A stretch of 64,000 bases of DNA from Bacteroidales bacterium (GCA_017438975.1 JAFRUH010000025.1:62001-126000), one strand, 5' to 3'. Shown: positions 47,026-55,700, counted from the first letter of the stretch. Program-made: numbers and translations. The notes: generated from the sequence alone by a model not told the origin.

Positions 47026-47056
47026 CAAAAATAAATACAATTCTATTTTTTTCCAA
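47026..47056 (-). promoter_or_regulatory. Promoter of the barrel-SOD-hydrolase group
   Basis: On the minus strand TTG (47056-47054), 20-bp spacer and TATTTTTG (47033-47026), 25 bases before the ATG at 47000. Confidence 0.65.
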
Positions 47057-47066
47057 GACAAATGCG

Positions 47067-47074
47067 TAAATTTG
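47067..47074 (+). promoter_or_regulatory. -7 box TAAATTTG for the M49-like lipoprotein
   Basis: Exact TAnnTTTG match, 38 bases before the ATG at 47113. No TTTG element is seen at standard spacing. Confidence 0.55.
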
Positions 47075-47112
47075 CAGCCCGCTGAACAAGACATTAGAAA
47101 AAAGTCATTCAT

Positions 47113-48717
47113 ATGAAAAAGAATCTGATTCTTCTTGCCGGTGCGGCCCTTCTCCTGACCGTATCCTGCAATGTCAAGAAATCCACTCCCCTTTCGAGGA
47201 GCGTCAAGGACTATGAAACCGTCACCATCAAGACCCCGAGCCTGGAAGGAATCACCGACAACGGGAAAGAAGTGCTCAACCTCTACCGCTTCGCCGCCGA
47301 CGAGGCCGATAAGATATATTGGGACCAGTATTTCGGAGACAAGGCCCTGATGGATGCCGTGGAAGACGAATCCGCCCGTGAGTTCGCCATGATCAACTAC
47401 GGTCCATGGGACCGGATCGACGGGAAGCCTTTCATCGACGGATATGATGTCCGGCCCGCCGGCGCGAATTTCTATCCGGCCGACATGACGGACGAAGAAT
47501 TCGCCGCTTTCGACGATTCTCTCAAGTCCAATCCCTACACCCTTGTCAGAAGGGACGGAAACGGAGCTCTCAAGACCGTCTGGTTCCACGACGCATACAA
47601 GGATAACATCGACAAGATCTGCAATTATCTGCAGGCGGCCGCCGACATCACTATCAAGGAAAGCGTCCGGAATTACCTCCTCAAGAAAATCGACGCCCTG
47701 AGAACCGACGATTACTACGAAAGCGACCTAGCCTGGCTCGACATGACGGACAGCAAGATGGACCTCATCATCGGACCGAACGAGACCGAAGATGACCAGC
47801 TCTACGGAACGAAACGCTCCTACGGTGCCTTCGTCCTCCTCAAGCAGCTCGAAAAGACCGCCCAGATCGACCAGCTTACCTCCATGCTGCCGGAACTCCA
47901 GAAGAGTCTCCCCTGCGACGACGCCTACAAGGCTTTCGTTCCCGGAAATGAATCCGACATCTACGCTTACGACGCCCTGTATTATGCCGGCAACTACAAC
48001 GCCGGGATCAAGGTCATCGCAGTCAACCTTCCCTACGATCCGCGCGTCCAGGCCGAAAAAGGAACCCGGACCGTCCTGCTCCACAATGTGATGAATGAAA
48101 AGTTCAACCGGATCGTATTCCCGATTGGAAAACTCCTGATCGACGGGGAACAGGTTGCTCATCTCAGCGACGATGCATTCTTTTGGAACATCGCTTTCCG
48201 GGAGGTTGCCCACGGCCTGGGAGTCAAGGAAACGGTCAACGGAAAAGGTTCGGTTGCCGACGCCCTGGGGTCCGAGGCGCTTCCTTTCGAGGAAATGAAA
48301 GGCAACATCGTAGGGCTCTACCTGGTCTGCAACCTGATGAAGGAGCATCAGCTCTCCGGCATCGTCACGAAGGAAGATGCGATTACGACCTATCTCGCGA
48401 GCCTTCTCCGTTCCGAGCGTTTCGGAACCGGCTCCGCCCTCGGACGCGCCAATATCATGATCTACAATTATCTCTCCAAGAAGGGTGCTTTCGTCCGCAA
48501 CGAGTCCGGCAAGTACCATATCGACTATGCCAAGGCGCAGGAGGCGATTTCCGACCTCGCCGGAGAGATCCTGAAGATCCAGGCGACCGGCGATTATCAG
48601 GCCGCCAAGGCGTTTGAGACGGAATATGCGTTCGTGTCCAAGGACTTCTCCCTCGACCAGCACAACATCCGCCTTGAAGGCATCCCGACCGACATCCGGT
48701 TCGATTTCGAAAAATAG
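47113..48717 (+). CDS. M49-like metallopeptidase-family lipoprotein with altered zinc motif
   Basis: A 534-residue protein with a lipobox (TVSC, Cys19). The C-terminal half resembles a Bacteroidota family related to dipeptidyl-peptidase III, which usually shows HExSHGLG and, later, a second Glu in an EExKADxxGLY segment. Here the first motif is REVAHGLG, Arg363 in place of the first zinc-binding His (codon CGG at 48199), while Glu364, His367 and the later EEMKGNIVGLY are kept. The enzyme may be inactive, use a different ligand or have a binding role. Family assignment is from memory. Confidence 0.7.
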   Translation: MKKNLILLAGAALLLTVSCNVKKSTPLSRSVKDYETVTIKTPSLEGITDNGKEVLNLYRFAADEADKIYWDQYFGDKALMDAVEDESAREFAMINYGPWDRIDGKPFIDGYDVRPAGANFYPADMTDEEFAAFDDSLKSNPYTLVRRDGNGALKTVWFHDAYKDNIDKICNYLQAAADITIKESVRNYLLKKIDALRTDDYYESDLAWLDMTDSKMDLIIGPNETEDDQLYGTKRSYGAFVLLKQLEKTAQIDQLTSMLPELQKSLPCDDAYKAFVPGNESDIYAYDALYYAGNYNAGIKVIAVNLPYDPRVQAEKGTRTVLLHNVMNEKFNRIVFPIGKLLIDGEQVAHLSDDAFFWNIAFREVAHGLGVKETVNGKGSVADALGSEALPFEEMKGNIVGLYLVCNLMKEHQLSGIVTKEDAITTYLASLLRSERFGTGSALGRANIMIYNYLSKKGAFVRNESGKYHIDYAKAQEAISDLAGEILKIQATGDYQAAKAFETEYAFVSKDFSLDQHNIRLEGIPTDIRFDFEK

Positions 48718-48724
48718 TTTCACA

Positions 48725-48838
48725 CCGGAGCGGACCGGGTCCCTCCGGAACCGCCTTCGGCCCCTCCCACTACGTGGGTCCCTCCCTCTTATAGTGCCGA
48801 GGGTGGCATAGGTTCCGGAGGGACCCGGTCCGCTCCGG
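48725..48838. repeat. 28-bp perfect inverted repeat element, 114 bp
   Basis: Left arm 48725-48752 and right arm 48811-48838 are perfect reverse complements (28 of 28, starting CCGGAGCGGACCGGG). The 58-base interior has smaller palindromes, for example CCCAC-TAC-GTGGG at 48766-48778. It occupies almost the whole gap between two plus-strand genes and is GC-richer than its surroundings. No T tract follows, so it is a poor intrinsic terminator. It may be a miniature mobile or REP-like element or a strong RNA hairpin. No second copy was noticed in the window. Confidence 0.85.
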
Positions 48839-48859
48839 CAAGAAAAAACTCGTATTCAC

Positions 48860-50104
48860 ATGAAAGTGACAATCATAGGAGGCGGGGCGGCAGGATGTTT
48901 CGCTGCGGCGAATCTCAAGCGCCTTTCGCCTTCTTTGGAAGTCACCGTACTCGAAGCAGGCCGCAAACCCCTCGCGAAAGTCGCCGTTACGGGAGGCGGC
49001 CGCTGCAATCTCACCAACACCTTCGACTCCATCTCCGACCTCCGGGAGGCCTATCCGCGAGGAGACAAACTGATGCGGCGGCTCTTCACGGTCTTCGGAC
49101 CGGAAGAAACCCGCCGCTGGTTCGAAAACGAAGGCGTCCGGCTCGTGGAGCAGGATGACGGATGCATCTTCCCGACCTCGCAGGACGCCATGGAAATCGT
49201 CAGGACGCTCGAATCGCTGATGCGCCGGCTCGGCGTCGGGGTACGTACCTCTTTCCGGATCAGGGAAATCCTGCCGGAGGGAAGCGGATACCGGGTTGTC
49301 CCGACCGGTGGCGAATCCGTCCTGACGGACGTTGTCGCAGTCATGACGGGAGGCGGTCCCTCTTCATTCCTGAGTCCCCTCGGAATAGAAATCATTCCCC
49401 CGGTCCCTTCGCTATTTACCTTCAACATCGACGACGCCCTTCTGAAAGAGAGGATGGGCCTCGTCATTCCCGAGACGGTCCTGTCCATTCCCGGCACGAA
49501 ATTCCGCTCTTCCGGGACCCTTCTCATCACGGACTGGGGCCTCAGCGGCCCCGCCGCCCTCAAACTCTCGTCCTACGCCGCCCGTTATCTCCATGAGAAC
49601 GGATACAGGGCTCCCCTTTCCGTACAATGGCTCGGAGGAATGGACCTGGAAGGCATCCGGATGCAACTGGACGCACTGCAGGCGTCCCATCCCAGGAAAC
49701 TCGCCGCATCTGTCCATCCCGTGGAAATTCCTTCCCGACTCTGGGCATTCCTGCTCGGACGCAGCGGTTTCCGTCCGGACCAGCGGTGGGGAGAAACCGG
49801 CACGAAAGGGATGAACCGTCTCGCCGATACCCTATATGCAGACCGCTACAGGATCGAAGGACGGTGTGCGTTCAAGGAGGAATTCGTCACCTGCGGCGGG
49901 GTCGCCCTTGCCGCGGTCTCTCCCAAAACACTGGAATGCAAAACCCGACCGGGTCTTTTCTTCGCCGGGGAAGCGCTTGACATCGACGCGATTACGGGCG
50001 GATTCAACTTGCAGGCCGCCTGGACTACCGGATTTATTGCGGCCATGGGGATGTCGGAATACTGCAAAAAAACAGTATCTTTGTCCTATGATGGACAAAA
50101 ATGA
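48860..50104 (+). CDS. BaiN/RdsA-type FAD-dependent oxidoreductase (HI0933-like)
   Basis: A 414-residue flavoprotein. The N-terminal dinucleotide-binding motif is IGGGAAGCFAA, followed by KVAVTGGGRCNLTN, the hallmark of the HI0933/BaiN family, and a C-terminal FAGEALDIDAITGGFNLQAAWTTG segment that completes the FAD site. Family members are annotated as NAD(P)/FAD oxidoreductases, with a bile-acid reductase among characterised ones; the substrate here is unknown. The last 17 bases overlap the Fur-family gene. Confidence 0.92.
   Translation: MKVTIIGGGAAGCFAAANLKRLSPSLEVTVLEAGRKPLAKVAVTGGGRCNLTNTFDSISDLREAYPRGDKLMRRLFTVFGPEETRRWFENEGVRLVEQDDGCIFPTSQDAMEIVRTLESLMRRLGVGVRTSFRIREILPEGSGYRVVPTGGESVLTDVVAVMTGGGPSSFLSPLGIEIIPPVPSLFTFNIDDALLKERMGLVIPETVLSIPGTKFRSSGTLLITDWGLSGPAALKLSSYAARYLHENGYRAPLSVQWLGGMDLEGIRMQLDALQASHPRKLAASVHPVEIPSRLWAFLLGRSGFRPDQRWGETGTKGMNRLADTLYADRYRIEGRCAFKEEFVTCGGVALAAVSPKTLECKTRPGLFFAGEALDIDAITGGFNLQAAWTTGFIAAMGMSEYCKKTVSLSYDGQK
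50076..50083 (+). promoter_or_regulatory. -7 box TATCTTTG for the Fur-family gene, leaderless geometry
   Basis: Exact TAnnTTTG match inside the end of the upstream flavoprotein gene. Four bases separate it from the ATG at 50088, and seven from the next in-frame ATG. Confidence 0.6.
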
Positions 50105-50516
50105 AATCATCGCCCGGATGGAATCCCACGGGATCAAGCCGACGGCCAACCGGATCCTCGTCGCAGAGGCCCTGCACCGCCAGAAACGTCCCATGACCCT
50201 GGCCGAACTGGAGGCCGGACTCGAAACGGTGGACCGGTCCAACATCTTCCGTTCCCTCTCCCTCTTCCGGGAACGTCACTTCATCCACGTCATCGAAGAC
50301 GGATGCGAAGGCACGCGCTATGAACTCTGCCTCAGCACCCACGCCGACCGGGATGAGGACATGCATGTCCATTTCCACTGCGAGCGCTGCCACCGGACGT
50401 TCTGCCTTGACAAGACCCCCGTTCCCCCGGTCTCTCTTCCGGAAGGATTTTCGATGGAAACGGCCAATTACATGATCAAGGGAATCTGCCCCGACTGCAG
50501 CCGCCGCACACAATAA
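50088..50516 (+). CDS. Fur family transcriptional regulator
   Basis: A 142-residue metal-responsive repressor. The N-terminal winged-helix region includes GIKPTANRILVAEAL and DRSNIFRSLSLF. The C-terminal half has HVHFHCERC with a histidine-rich metal site and two CxxC pairs (CERC and CPDC) for structural zinc. The motifs fit Fur, Zur or PerR and do not decide the metal or signal. The frame runs far upstream through the flavoprotein gene; the start is set by the promoter box and the ATG pair at 50088/50091. Confidence 0.88.
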   Translation: MMDKNEIIARMESHGIKPTANRILVAEALHRQKRPMTLAELEAGLETVDRSNIFRSLSLFRERHFIHVIEDGCEGTRYELCLSTHADRDEDMHVHFHCERCHRTFCLDKTPVPPVSLPEGFSMETANYMIKGICPDCSRRTQ

Positions 50517-50543
50517 ACGGTCTCTTTCTTAAACATCCTCCCC

Positions 50544-52079
50544 ATGAAACGACTGATCTTCCTTCTTTTCCTGCTTTCTGCCCTATCCCCTCTGCGCGCA
50601 CAGCGTTTCCAACTTCCCCTCTTCCCCAAGGACCACGACGAAATCTGGGTGCTCTGCGTGGGCAATTCCTTCACCTATTATTACGACGCTGACATCATGC
50701 TCACGGACATCGCCGCGAGCCAGGGAGTCCGTATGCAGGTCGGGAAATTCCTGAAAGGAGGCCAGACTTTCGGCCAGCATCTCCAGTTGAAGCACACACT
50801 GGAAGCCGTCGATTCCGGAGGATATGACTACGCCCTCCTGCAGGATCAGAGCGTCAATGCCGCACGGTATGCCCGAGACGGGGATGCTCAGGTTCTGGAA
50901 GACCTCAAGACCCTGAAATCCAGGATCGTACGGAAGTCCCCCGACTGCAAGGTCATCCTCGAGAGGACCTGGTCCTATTCCGGAAAGGAGGCCGGAGGTT
51001 TCGAAACCGCCGCGAATCTCGACAAATACCTGGAAAAGGGAAACAAGGAGCTCGCTTCCAAGGCCCATACCTGGCTTTCCCCGATCGGCGTCGCCTTCAA
51101 TACCGTCTATCGGGAGCGGCCGGACATCAAACTTCTCTATAAGGATGACAAGCACCAGGGACCTGCCGGTTCCTACCTGAAAGCGTGCGTGAACTACCTT
51201 GTCATCACGGGCCAGCCTTTCCACGGCAACGTGGACCGCTGCGGCCTCGATCCCGAAACCGCCACCTATCTCCGGTCGGTGGCGGAGAAAACCGTGCTCG
51301 GGAAAGAATCACGGTACCACATCAAGCGGGACCGGAAGTTCCGGGAATGCCCCGTGACCCGGGTTATCGCCCACCGCGGTTTCCACCTCGAAGAGAATAC
51401 GCCCGAAAACTCGCTTGCTTCGCTGAAGGCCTCCCAAAGAATCGGTGTATACGGCAGCGAATTCGACATTTGGATTACCTCGGACAGCGTTATCGTTATC
51501 AACCACAACAAATCCTTCCCGACGGATCCCGAAGGCCGGATCATTAAGGAAAGCAGATATGAGGATCTTTCCGGCATCCGCCTCACGAACGGGGAACCGA
51601 TCCCGACATTCGGGGACTACCTCGACCAGACCCTCCGGCAGCCCCGGACTAAACTCATTTGCGAACTCAAGCGCCATGGAGATCCCGAACGGGAGCGGTT
51701 GCTCTTCGATACGGCTTACGCGATGGTCACCAAGAAGGATATGACCCGCCGGATCATCTGGCAGTCATTCAGTTACGATCTCTGCCGCTATATCCGGGAA
51801 AAGGCTCCGGATGCGACTGTCATCTATATCTGCATGGACGAGAAGAGAATGAAGACCCCGGAGGAAATCGCAGCTGACGGAATTTCCGGAGTTAATTATA
51901 AATCAACGGTTTACGATGCGCATCCGGGCCTTGTGGAAGCCCTACACGCCAAAGGATTGTTTGCCAATCTCTGCGTCGAGAAAGACCCCGAAGTGATCGC
52001 ACGGTTCGTCACGGAAGGAGTCGATTTCGTCAGTTCCAACGATCCCGCCGGTATCCAGAAAATGATCCGGGAGCGCTAA
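50544..52079 (+). CDS. SGNH hydrolase fused to a glycerophosphodiester phosphodiesterase
   Basis: A 511-residue exported protein (signal peptide ends near LRAQ). Residues 30-255 look like an SGNH hydrolase of the DUF4886 kind: block I GNSFTYYY (Ser42), later QDQS and the DxxH pair near residues 201-204. Residues 272-508 are a GDPD domain: IAHRGF (His277-Arg278), LEENTPENS, SEFDIWITSD and a final VDFVSSNDP. Together they could deacylate and then cleave glycerophospholipids, but this is inference. It overlaps the convergent ettA gene by four bases. Confidence 0.85.
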   Translation: MKRLIFLLFLLSALSPLRAQRFQLPLFPKDHDEIWVLCVGNSFTYYYDADIMLTDIAASQGVRMQVGKFLKGGQTFGQHLQLKHTLEAVDSGGYDYALLQDQSVNAARYARDGDAQVLEDLKTLKSRIVRKSPDCKVILERTWSYSGKEAGGFETAANLDKYLEKGNKELASKAHTWLSPIGVAFNTVYRERPDIKLLYKDDKHQGPAGSYLKACVNYLVITGQPFHGNVDRCGLDPETATYLRSVAEKTVLGKESRYHIKRDRKFRECPVTRVIAHRGFHLEENTPENSLASLKASQRIGVYGSEFDIWITSDSVIVINHNKSFPTDPEGRIIKESRYEDLSGIRLTNGEPIPTFGDYLDQTLRQPRTKLICELKRHGDPERERLLFDTAYAMVTKKDMTRRIIWQSFSYDLCRYIREKAPDATVIYICMDEKRMKTPEEIAADGISGVNYKSTVYDAHPGLVEALHAKGLFANLCVEKDPEVIARFVTEGVDFVSSNDPAGIQKMIRER

Positions 52080-53752
52080 TCCATCAACTTCTTGTACTTG
52101 AAGCGCTTCGGCTCGACATTGCCGAGGCGCATCTTCCGGTTCTCCTCGTACTCGGAGTAGTTCCCGTCGAAAAAGACGACCTTGGAATCTCCTTCGAAGG
52201 CCAGGATGTGGGTTGCGATCCGGTCCAGGAACCAGCGGTCGTGGCTGACGACGACCGCACAGCCGGCAAAGCCGTCCAGACCTTCCTCCAGCGCACGGAT
52301 CGTATTGACATCGACATCGTTCGTAGGTTCGTCCAGCAGGAGAACATTCCCTTCGTCCTTTAGGGTCAGGGCCAGATGGAGACGGTTCCTTTCGCCCCCG
52401 GAGAGGACGCCGCAGAGCTTTTCCTGATCTGCCCCGCTGAAATTGAACCGGGAGACCCAGGAGCGCGCATTGATGTCCCGGTTTCCAAGACGCACCCATT
52501 CGGAATTGCCGGCGATCGTCTCGTAGACGGTCTTGTCCGGATCGATGCTCCGGTGCTGCTGGTCGACATAGGCGATCTTGACGGTTTCCCCGATATCGAT
52601 CGTTCCGGCATCGGGTTTCTCCAAGCCCATGATCAGGCGGAAAAGGGTCGTCTTGCCAGCGCCGTTCGGGCCGATGACCCCGACGATTCCGGCAGGAGGA
52701 AGCACGAAGTCCAGATGCTCGAAAAGGACCTTGTCACCGTAGGCCTTGGCAACGTCGTGGAACTCGATGACCTTGTTCCCGAGATGGGGACCGTTGGGAA
52801 TATAGATTTCCAGGTTAGCCTCTTTCTGCTTCGCGTCTGCCGCGGCCAGTTTCTCATAGGCTCCGAGACGGGCTTTCTGCTTGGCCTGACGCGCCTTGGG
52901 GGCCATCCGGACCCATTCCAGCTCCCTTTCCAGGGTTTTCCGCCGCTTGGACTCCTGCTTCTCCTCCACGGCCAGTCTCCGGGTCTTCTGGTCGAGCCAG
53001 GAACTGTAATTGCCTTTCCACGGGATTCCCTCGCCACGGTCCAGTTCGAGGATCCATCCGGCCACGTTGTCCAGGAAGTATCTGTCGTGAGTCACGGCGA
53101 TGACCGTACCCTTGTATTGCTGGAGATGGGCCTCCAGCCACTGGATGCTCTCGGTATCGAGGTGGTTCGTCGGCTCGTCCAGGAGGAGCACGTCGGGCTG
53201 GCTCAGCAGGAGACGGCAGAGGGCGACGCGGCGGCGCTCCCCTCCGGACAGATTCTTGACCAGGGCGTCGGAAGGCGGGCACTGGAGGGCGTCCATGGCC
53301 CTTTCCAGTTTCGCATCGACCTCCCATCCGTCCAAATGCTCGATCTTCTCGGTCAGTTCCCCCTGGCGCTCGATCAGAGCGGCCATCTCTTCGTCGCTCA
53401 TCGGTTCCATGAATTTCATGGAGATCTCGTTGTATTCGGCCAGGGTGTCCATGATCTCCCGGACCCCTTCCTGGACTACTTCGATCACGGTCTTTTCCGG
53501 GTCCATCTGCGGCTCCTGCTCCAGATAACCGACCGTATAGCCGGGAGCCCAGACCACCTCGCCCTTGTAGGACTTCTCCACGCCGGCGATGATTTTCAGC
53601 AGCGTGGACTTTCCGGAACCGTTCAGGCCGATGATCCCGATCTTGGCCCCGTAGAAGAAAGAGAGATATATGTCCTTGAGGATGACTTTATTATTGTGCG
53701 GCAGGACCTTTCCCACCCCGTTCATGGAAAAAATGATTTTTTCGTCTGCCAT
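52076..53752 (-). CDS. ettA: Energy-dependent translational throttle protein EttA (ABC-F)
   Basis: A ribosome-associated ABC-F ATPase of 558 residues without membrane segments. Two nucleotide-binding domains are seen: GLNGSGKST near residue 43 and GPNGAGKTT near residue 360, with LSGGERRRVAL and LSGGERNRLHL signatures and LLLDEPTNHLDT / LLLDEPTNDVDV Walker B motifs. The charged linker between the domains (ERELEWVRMAPKARQAK) is typical of EttA and contacts tRNA at the E site. Confidence 0.94.
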   Translation of the reverse strand: MADEKIIFSMNGVGKVLPHNNKVILKDIYLSFFYGAKIGIIGLNGSGKSTLLKIIAGVEKSYKGEVVWAPGYTVGYLEQEPQMDPEKTVIEVVQEGVREIMDTLAEYNEISMKFMEPMSDEEMAALIERQGELTEKIEHLDGWEVDAKLERAMDALQCPPSDALVKNLSGGERRRVALCRLLLSQPDVLLLDEPTNHLDTESIQWLEAHLQQYKGTVIAVTHDRYFLDNVAGWILELDRGEGIPWKGNYSSWLDQKTRRLAVEEKQESKRRKTLERELEWVRMAPKARQAKQKARLGAYEKLAAADAKQKEANLEIYIPNGPHLGNKVIEFHDVAKAYGDKVLFEHLDFVLPPAGIVGVIGPNGAGKTTLFRLIMGLEKPDAGTIDIGETVKIAYVDQQHRSIDPDKTVYETIAGNSEWVRLGNRDINARSWVSRFNFSGADQEKLCGVLSGGERNRLHLALTLKDEGNVLLLDEPTNDVDVNTIRALEEGLDGFAGCAVVVSHDRWFLDRIATHILAFEGDSKVVFFDGNYSEYEENRKMRLGNVEPKRFKYKKLMD

Positions 53753-53769
53753 AATTAATGCGGTTTTGA

Positions 53770-53787
53770 CAAATATACGTATATTTG
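53770..53787. promoter_or_regulatory. Palindromic divergent promoter of ettA and the coiled-coil lipoprotein
   Basis: An 18-bp perfect palindrome holds two TATATTTG -7 boxes, one per strand (53770-53777 minus, 53780-53787 plus), separated by CG. The minus box is 17 bases before the ettA ATG and the plus box is 28 bases before the ATG at 53816. Confidence 0.65.
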
Positions 53788-53815
53788 CAAGGATGAACCA
53801 ATTTTTTTGATGATT

Positions 53816-54403
53816 ATGAAACGTTCCGCTCTTTTACTGATCAGCTCCATGCTGTTCATTCTCCCCTCCTGCGGCATCTTCAATAACTCGTCGCGGGACA
53901 TGAAAGGCCTTTCCAATGACAGCCGGATCGCCATCGACCGCGCCGAGGCGAACCGAAAGGCTTCCGAAAAACAGGCCCGCCGCGACATCAACCGCAGCAA
54001 GGACCTGATCGACCGCTACGAGGATCAGATCAAGGATCTGAAAAGGGCTCAGAACCAAGTCAAAAGCACTATCGTCGTTCCCAAGAAGGAAGAGTTGAAA
54101 CTCCGTCAGGAGCAGCTTAAGAAAGCCGAGAAACTCGCCCGGTCCAGAACCAGCTATGCGGCACCCGACAAGAAAGAGATCCGCGCGATGAAATCAGCCA
54201 TCAAGGATGTCAAGAGCGATATCAAACGGGCTGAAAAGGACATGAAGAGCTACGACAAGCGCATCAAGGAAGTCAGGAAAGACATCCGCGCTGTCAAGAA
54301 GAATATCAAGGAAAGCCGCAAGGATATCAAAGACGCCAAGAGCAACTTCAAGGAAACGAAGGAAGGGATTATCCTGAACGACCAGATCAACCGGATCAAA
54401 TAA
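53816..54403 (+). CDS. Lys/Asp-rich coiled-coil lipoprotein
   Basis: A 195-residue protein with a lipoprotein signal (LPSC) followed by an almost entirely charged sequence, very rich in Lys, Asp, Glu and Arg. The C-terminal half repeats patterns such as DIKxAEKDMK, DIRAVKKNIK and SRKDIKDAK, expected to form a long helix or coiled coil. No enzyme motif is present. It may be a periplasmic spacer or scaffold. An in-frame ATG at 53810 is an alternative start. Confidence 0.75.
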   Translation: MKRSALLLISSMLFILPSCGIFNNSSRDMKGLSNDSRIAIDRAEANRKASEKQARRDINRSKDLIDRYEDQIKDLKRAQNQVKSTIVVPKKEELKLRQEQLKKAEKLARSRTSYAAPDKKEIRAMKSAIKDVKSDIKRAEKDMKSYDKRIKEVRKDIRAVKKNIKESRKDIKDAKSNFKETKEGIILNDQINRIK

Positions 54404-54407
54404 TCTC

Positions 54408-54929
54408 CTACCTGATCCTGGAGAGTTCCGTCTCCAGTTTTTCGATCATCACCGTTCCGATCACGACTCTCCCCTTCGGATCTATCAGATACATGGAGGG
54501 GATCCATTTTACTTGGAAGGCCTTGCCGACCGTACTCTCTTTCTTTTTCTGATAATCACAAAGCTGGAGCCACCGGATATCGTTGTCTTCCAGGTAATTG
54601 ACCAGCTTGTCCCTTTCCGTGTCGAAGGAAATACCGACAAAAGCGACCTTGTCGGAAGCGTATTTTTCGTAAAGACGCTTCATCACCGGCGTATCCTGCC
54701 GGCAATCCGGACACCAGGAAGCCCAGAAATCCAGGACGACATATTTCCCGCGGAAATCTTTCAGGTCGTGGGAAACGCCCGAGGGGTCATTCATCACGAG
54801 GGCCGGGATCCGCGCTCCTTTCCGGAGCATTTCCGTCGCATACTTGGCGTCGGCGTCGACGTCGTCCTGGGCCGCGGCAAGGGCACCGAAGGTGCAAAGG
54901 GCGGCGAGAAGAAGCATTACCTTTTTCAT
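54408..54929 (-). CDS. TlpA-like thioredoxin-fold protein, exported
   Basis: A 173-residue protein with a signal peptide and a thioredoxin fold of the TlpA/ResA type. The redox motif is WCPDC (Cys73, Cys76), followed by a KWIPSMYLIDPKG segment containing the cis-Pro region. It likely reduces or oxidises disulfides in the periplasm. Its ATG overlaps the stop of the DUF5715 gene, so the two are coupled. Confidence 0.9.
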   Translation of the reverse strand: MKKVMLLLAALCTFGALAAAQDDVDADAKYATEMLRKGARIPALVMNDPSGVSHDLKDFRGKYVVLDFWASWCPDCRQDTPVMKRLYEKYASDKVAFVGISFDTERDKLVNYLEDNDIRWLQLCDYQKKKESTVGKAFQVKWIPSMYLIDPKGRVVIGTVMIEKLETELSRIR

Positions 54930-55621
54930 TTTCTCGATGTTATATGGAAACAAGCTTGTTTTTTCTCGTATTTTACATAGCAGAGTCCTTCCCTGCGGAG
55001 ATCCTTGAGAACCTGCCCGAGAACCGCCTTGAGCTGCTCGGGCGGGACCGGCTCATACGGCCTTCCTTTCAGGTCGGGGACGGCCTTGAAACGGGCATAG
55101 GCAATGTCAAAAGTCGTCGCATGGCAATGAGTCGACTTCTCGGCGGCATTGATATTGCCTGATTTCCGAAGCCTGTCGACATCTTCCCGGGTACGCAGGA
55201 CGGAGGTGATGATGAATTTGTTGGGATTGAGACCCTTGGATGCGAGAGAATCCCGGAAGTTCTCTCCAATCCGCTGGAGAAGGTCGGCCGCCTGGCGGGT
55301 CAGGAACGGGATGGAATGGGTCAGGTTGTCTATGACATAACAGTCGCTGTCCTTGATTTCAACCAGCTTCTTTTTCATCCGTTCGGCTTCCTCCCTGTCC
55401 GCGACGGACGGGACGCCGACCACCTCGGCGATGTCGAGCTGGGCCTGGTTCAGGTCGTTGAATTCCTTGAGATAATTGACATCATATACCCGGACAGGAT
55501 GGTTTTCGATGATCCCGTGGACCCACCGGTAATGTCGGATTTCCGAGTGGATCCAAAAGAAAAGGACCAGTGCGATAACCGCGCCGGCAGCAATCAGAAT
55601 TCTGTTTCTAGTCAACTGCAT
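54926..55621 (-). CDS. DUF5715-like membrane-anchored protein with M15-type motif
   Basis: A 231-residue protein with one N-terminal transmembrane segment (residues 7-24) and a periplasmic domain. The segment STHCHATTFDIAY fits the SxHxxxxxxD pattern of M15/LAS peptidases, and FIITSVLRTREDV also matches that fold. From memory this is the DUF5715 family of Bacteroidota. A role in peptidoglycan trimming is possible but unproven. The start at 55621 is set by the membrane segment and the promoter; the longer upstream frame has no sensible protein character. Confidence 0.72.
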   Translation of the reverse strand: MQLTRNRILIAAGAVIALVLFFWIHSEIRHYRWVHGIIENHPVRVYDVNYLKEFNDLNQAQLDIAEVVGVPSVADREEAERMKKKLVEIKDSDCYVIDNLTHSIPFLTRQAADLLQRIGENFRDSLASKGLNPNKFIITSVLRTREDVDRLRKSGNINAAEKSTHCHATTFDIAYARFKAVPDLKGRPYEPVPPEQLKAVLGQVLKDLRREGLCYVKYEKKQACFHITSRK

Positions 55622-55626
55622 TTCTG

Positions 55627-55634
55627 CAAAAATA
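55627..55634 (-). promoter_or_regulatory. -7 box TATTTTTG for the DUF5715-like gene, leaderless geometry
   Basis: TAnnTTTG match on the minus strand, five bases before the ATG at 55621. No clean -33 element. Confidence 0.5.
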
Positions 55635-55668
55635 AGAATAATCTTGATATTAAATCGGAAAAAAAATT

Positions 55669-55676
55669 TTATATTT
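55669..55676 (+). promoter_or_regulatory. -7 box TATATTTG for the phospholipid cluster
   Basis: TAnnTTTG match 24 bases before the ATG at 55701, in a very AT-rich 79-bp gap. A TTG lies 23 bp upstream, slightly long spacing. Confidence 0.55.
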
Positions 55677-55700
55677 GGAAAAATAAACTGGTAATCAACT

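Noticed and set aside
48725-48838. Inverted repeat read as an ordinary intrinsic terminator
   Set aside because: No T tract follows on the plus strand, and the arms are much longer than a typical terminator stem.
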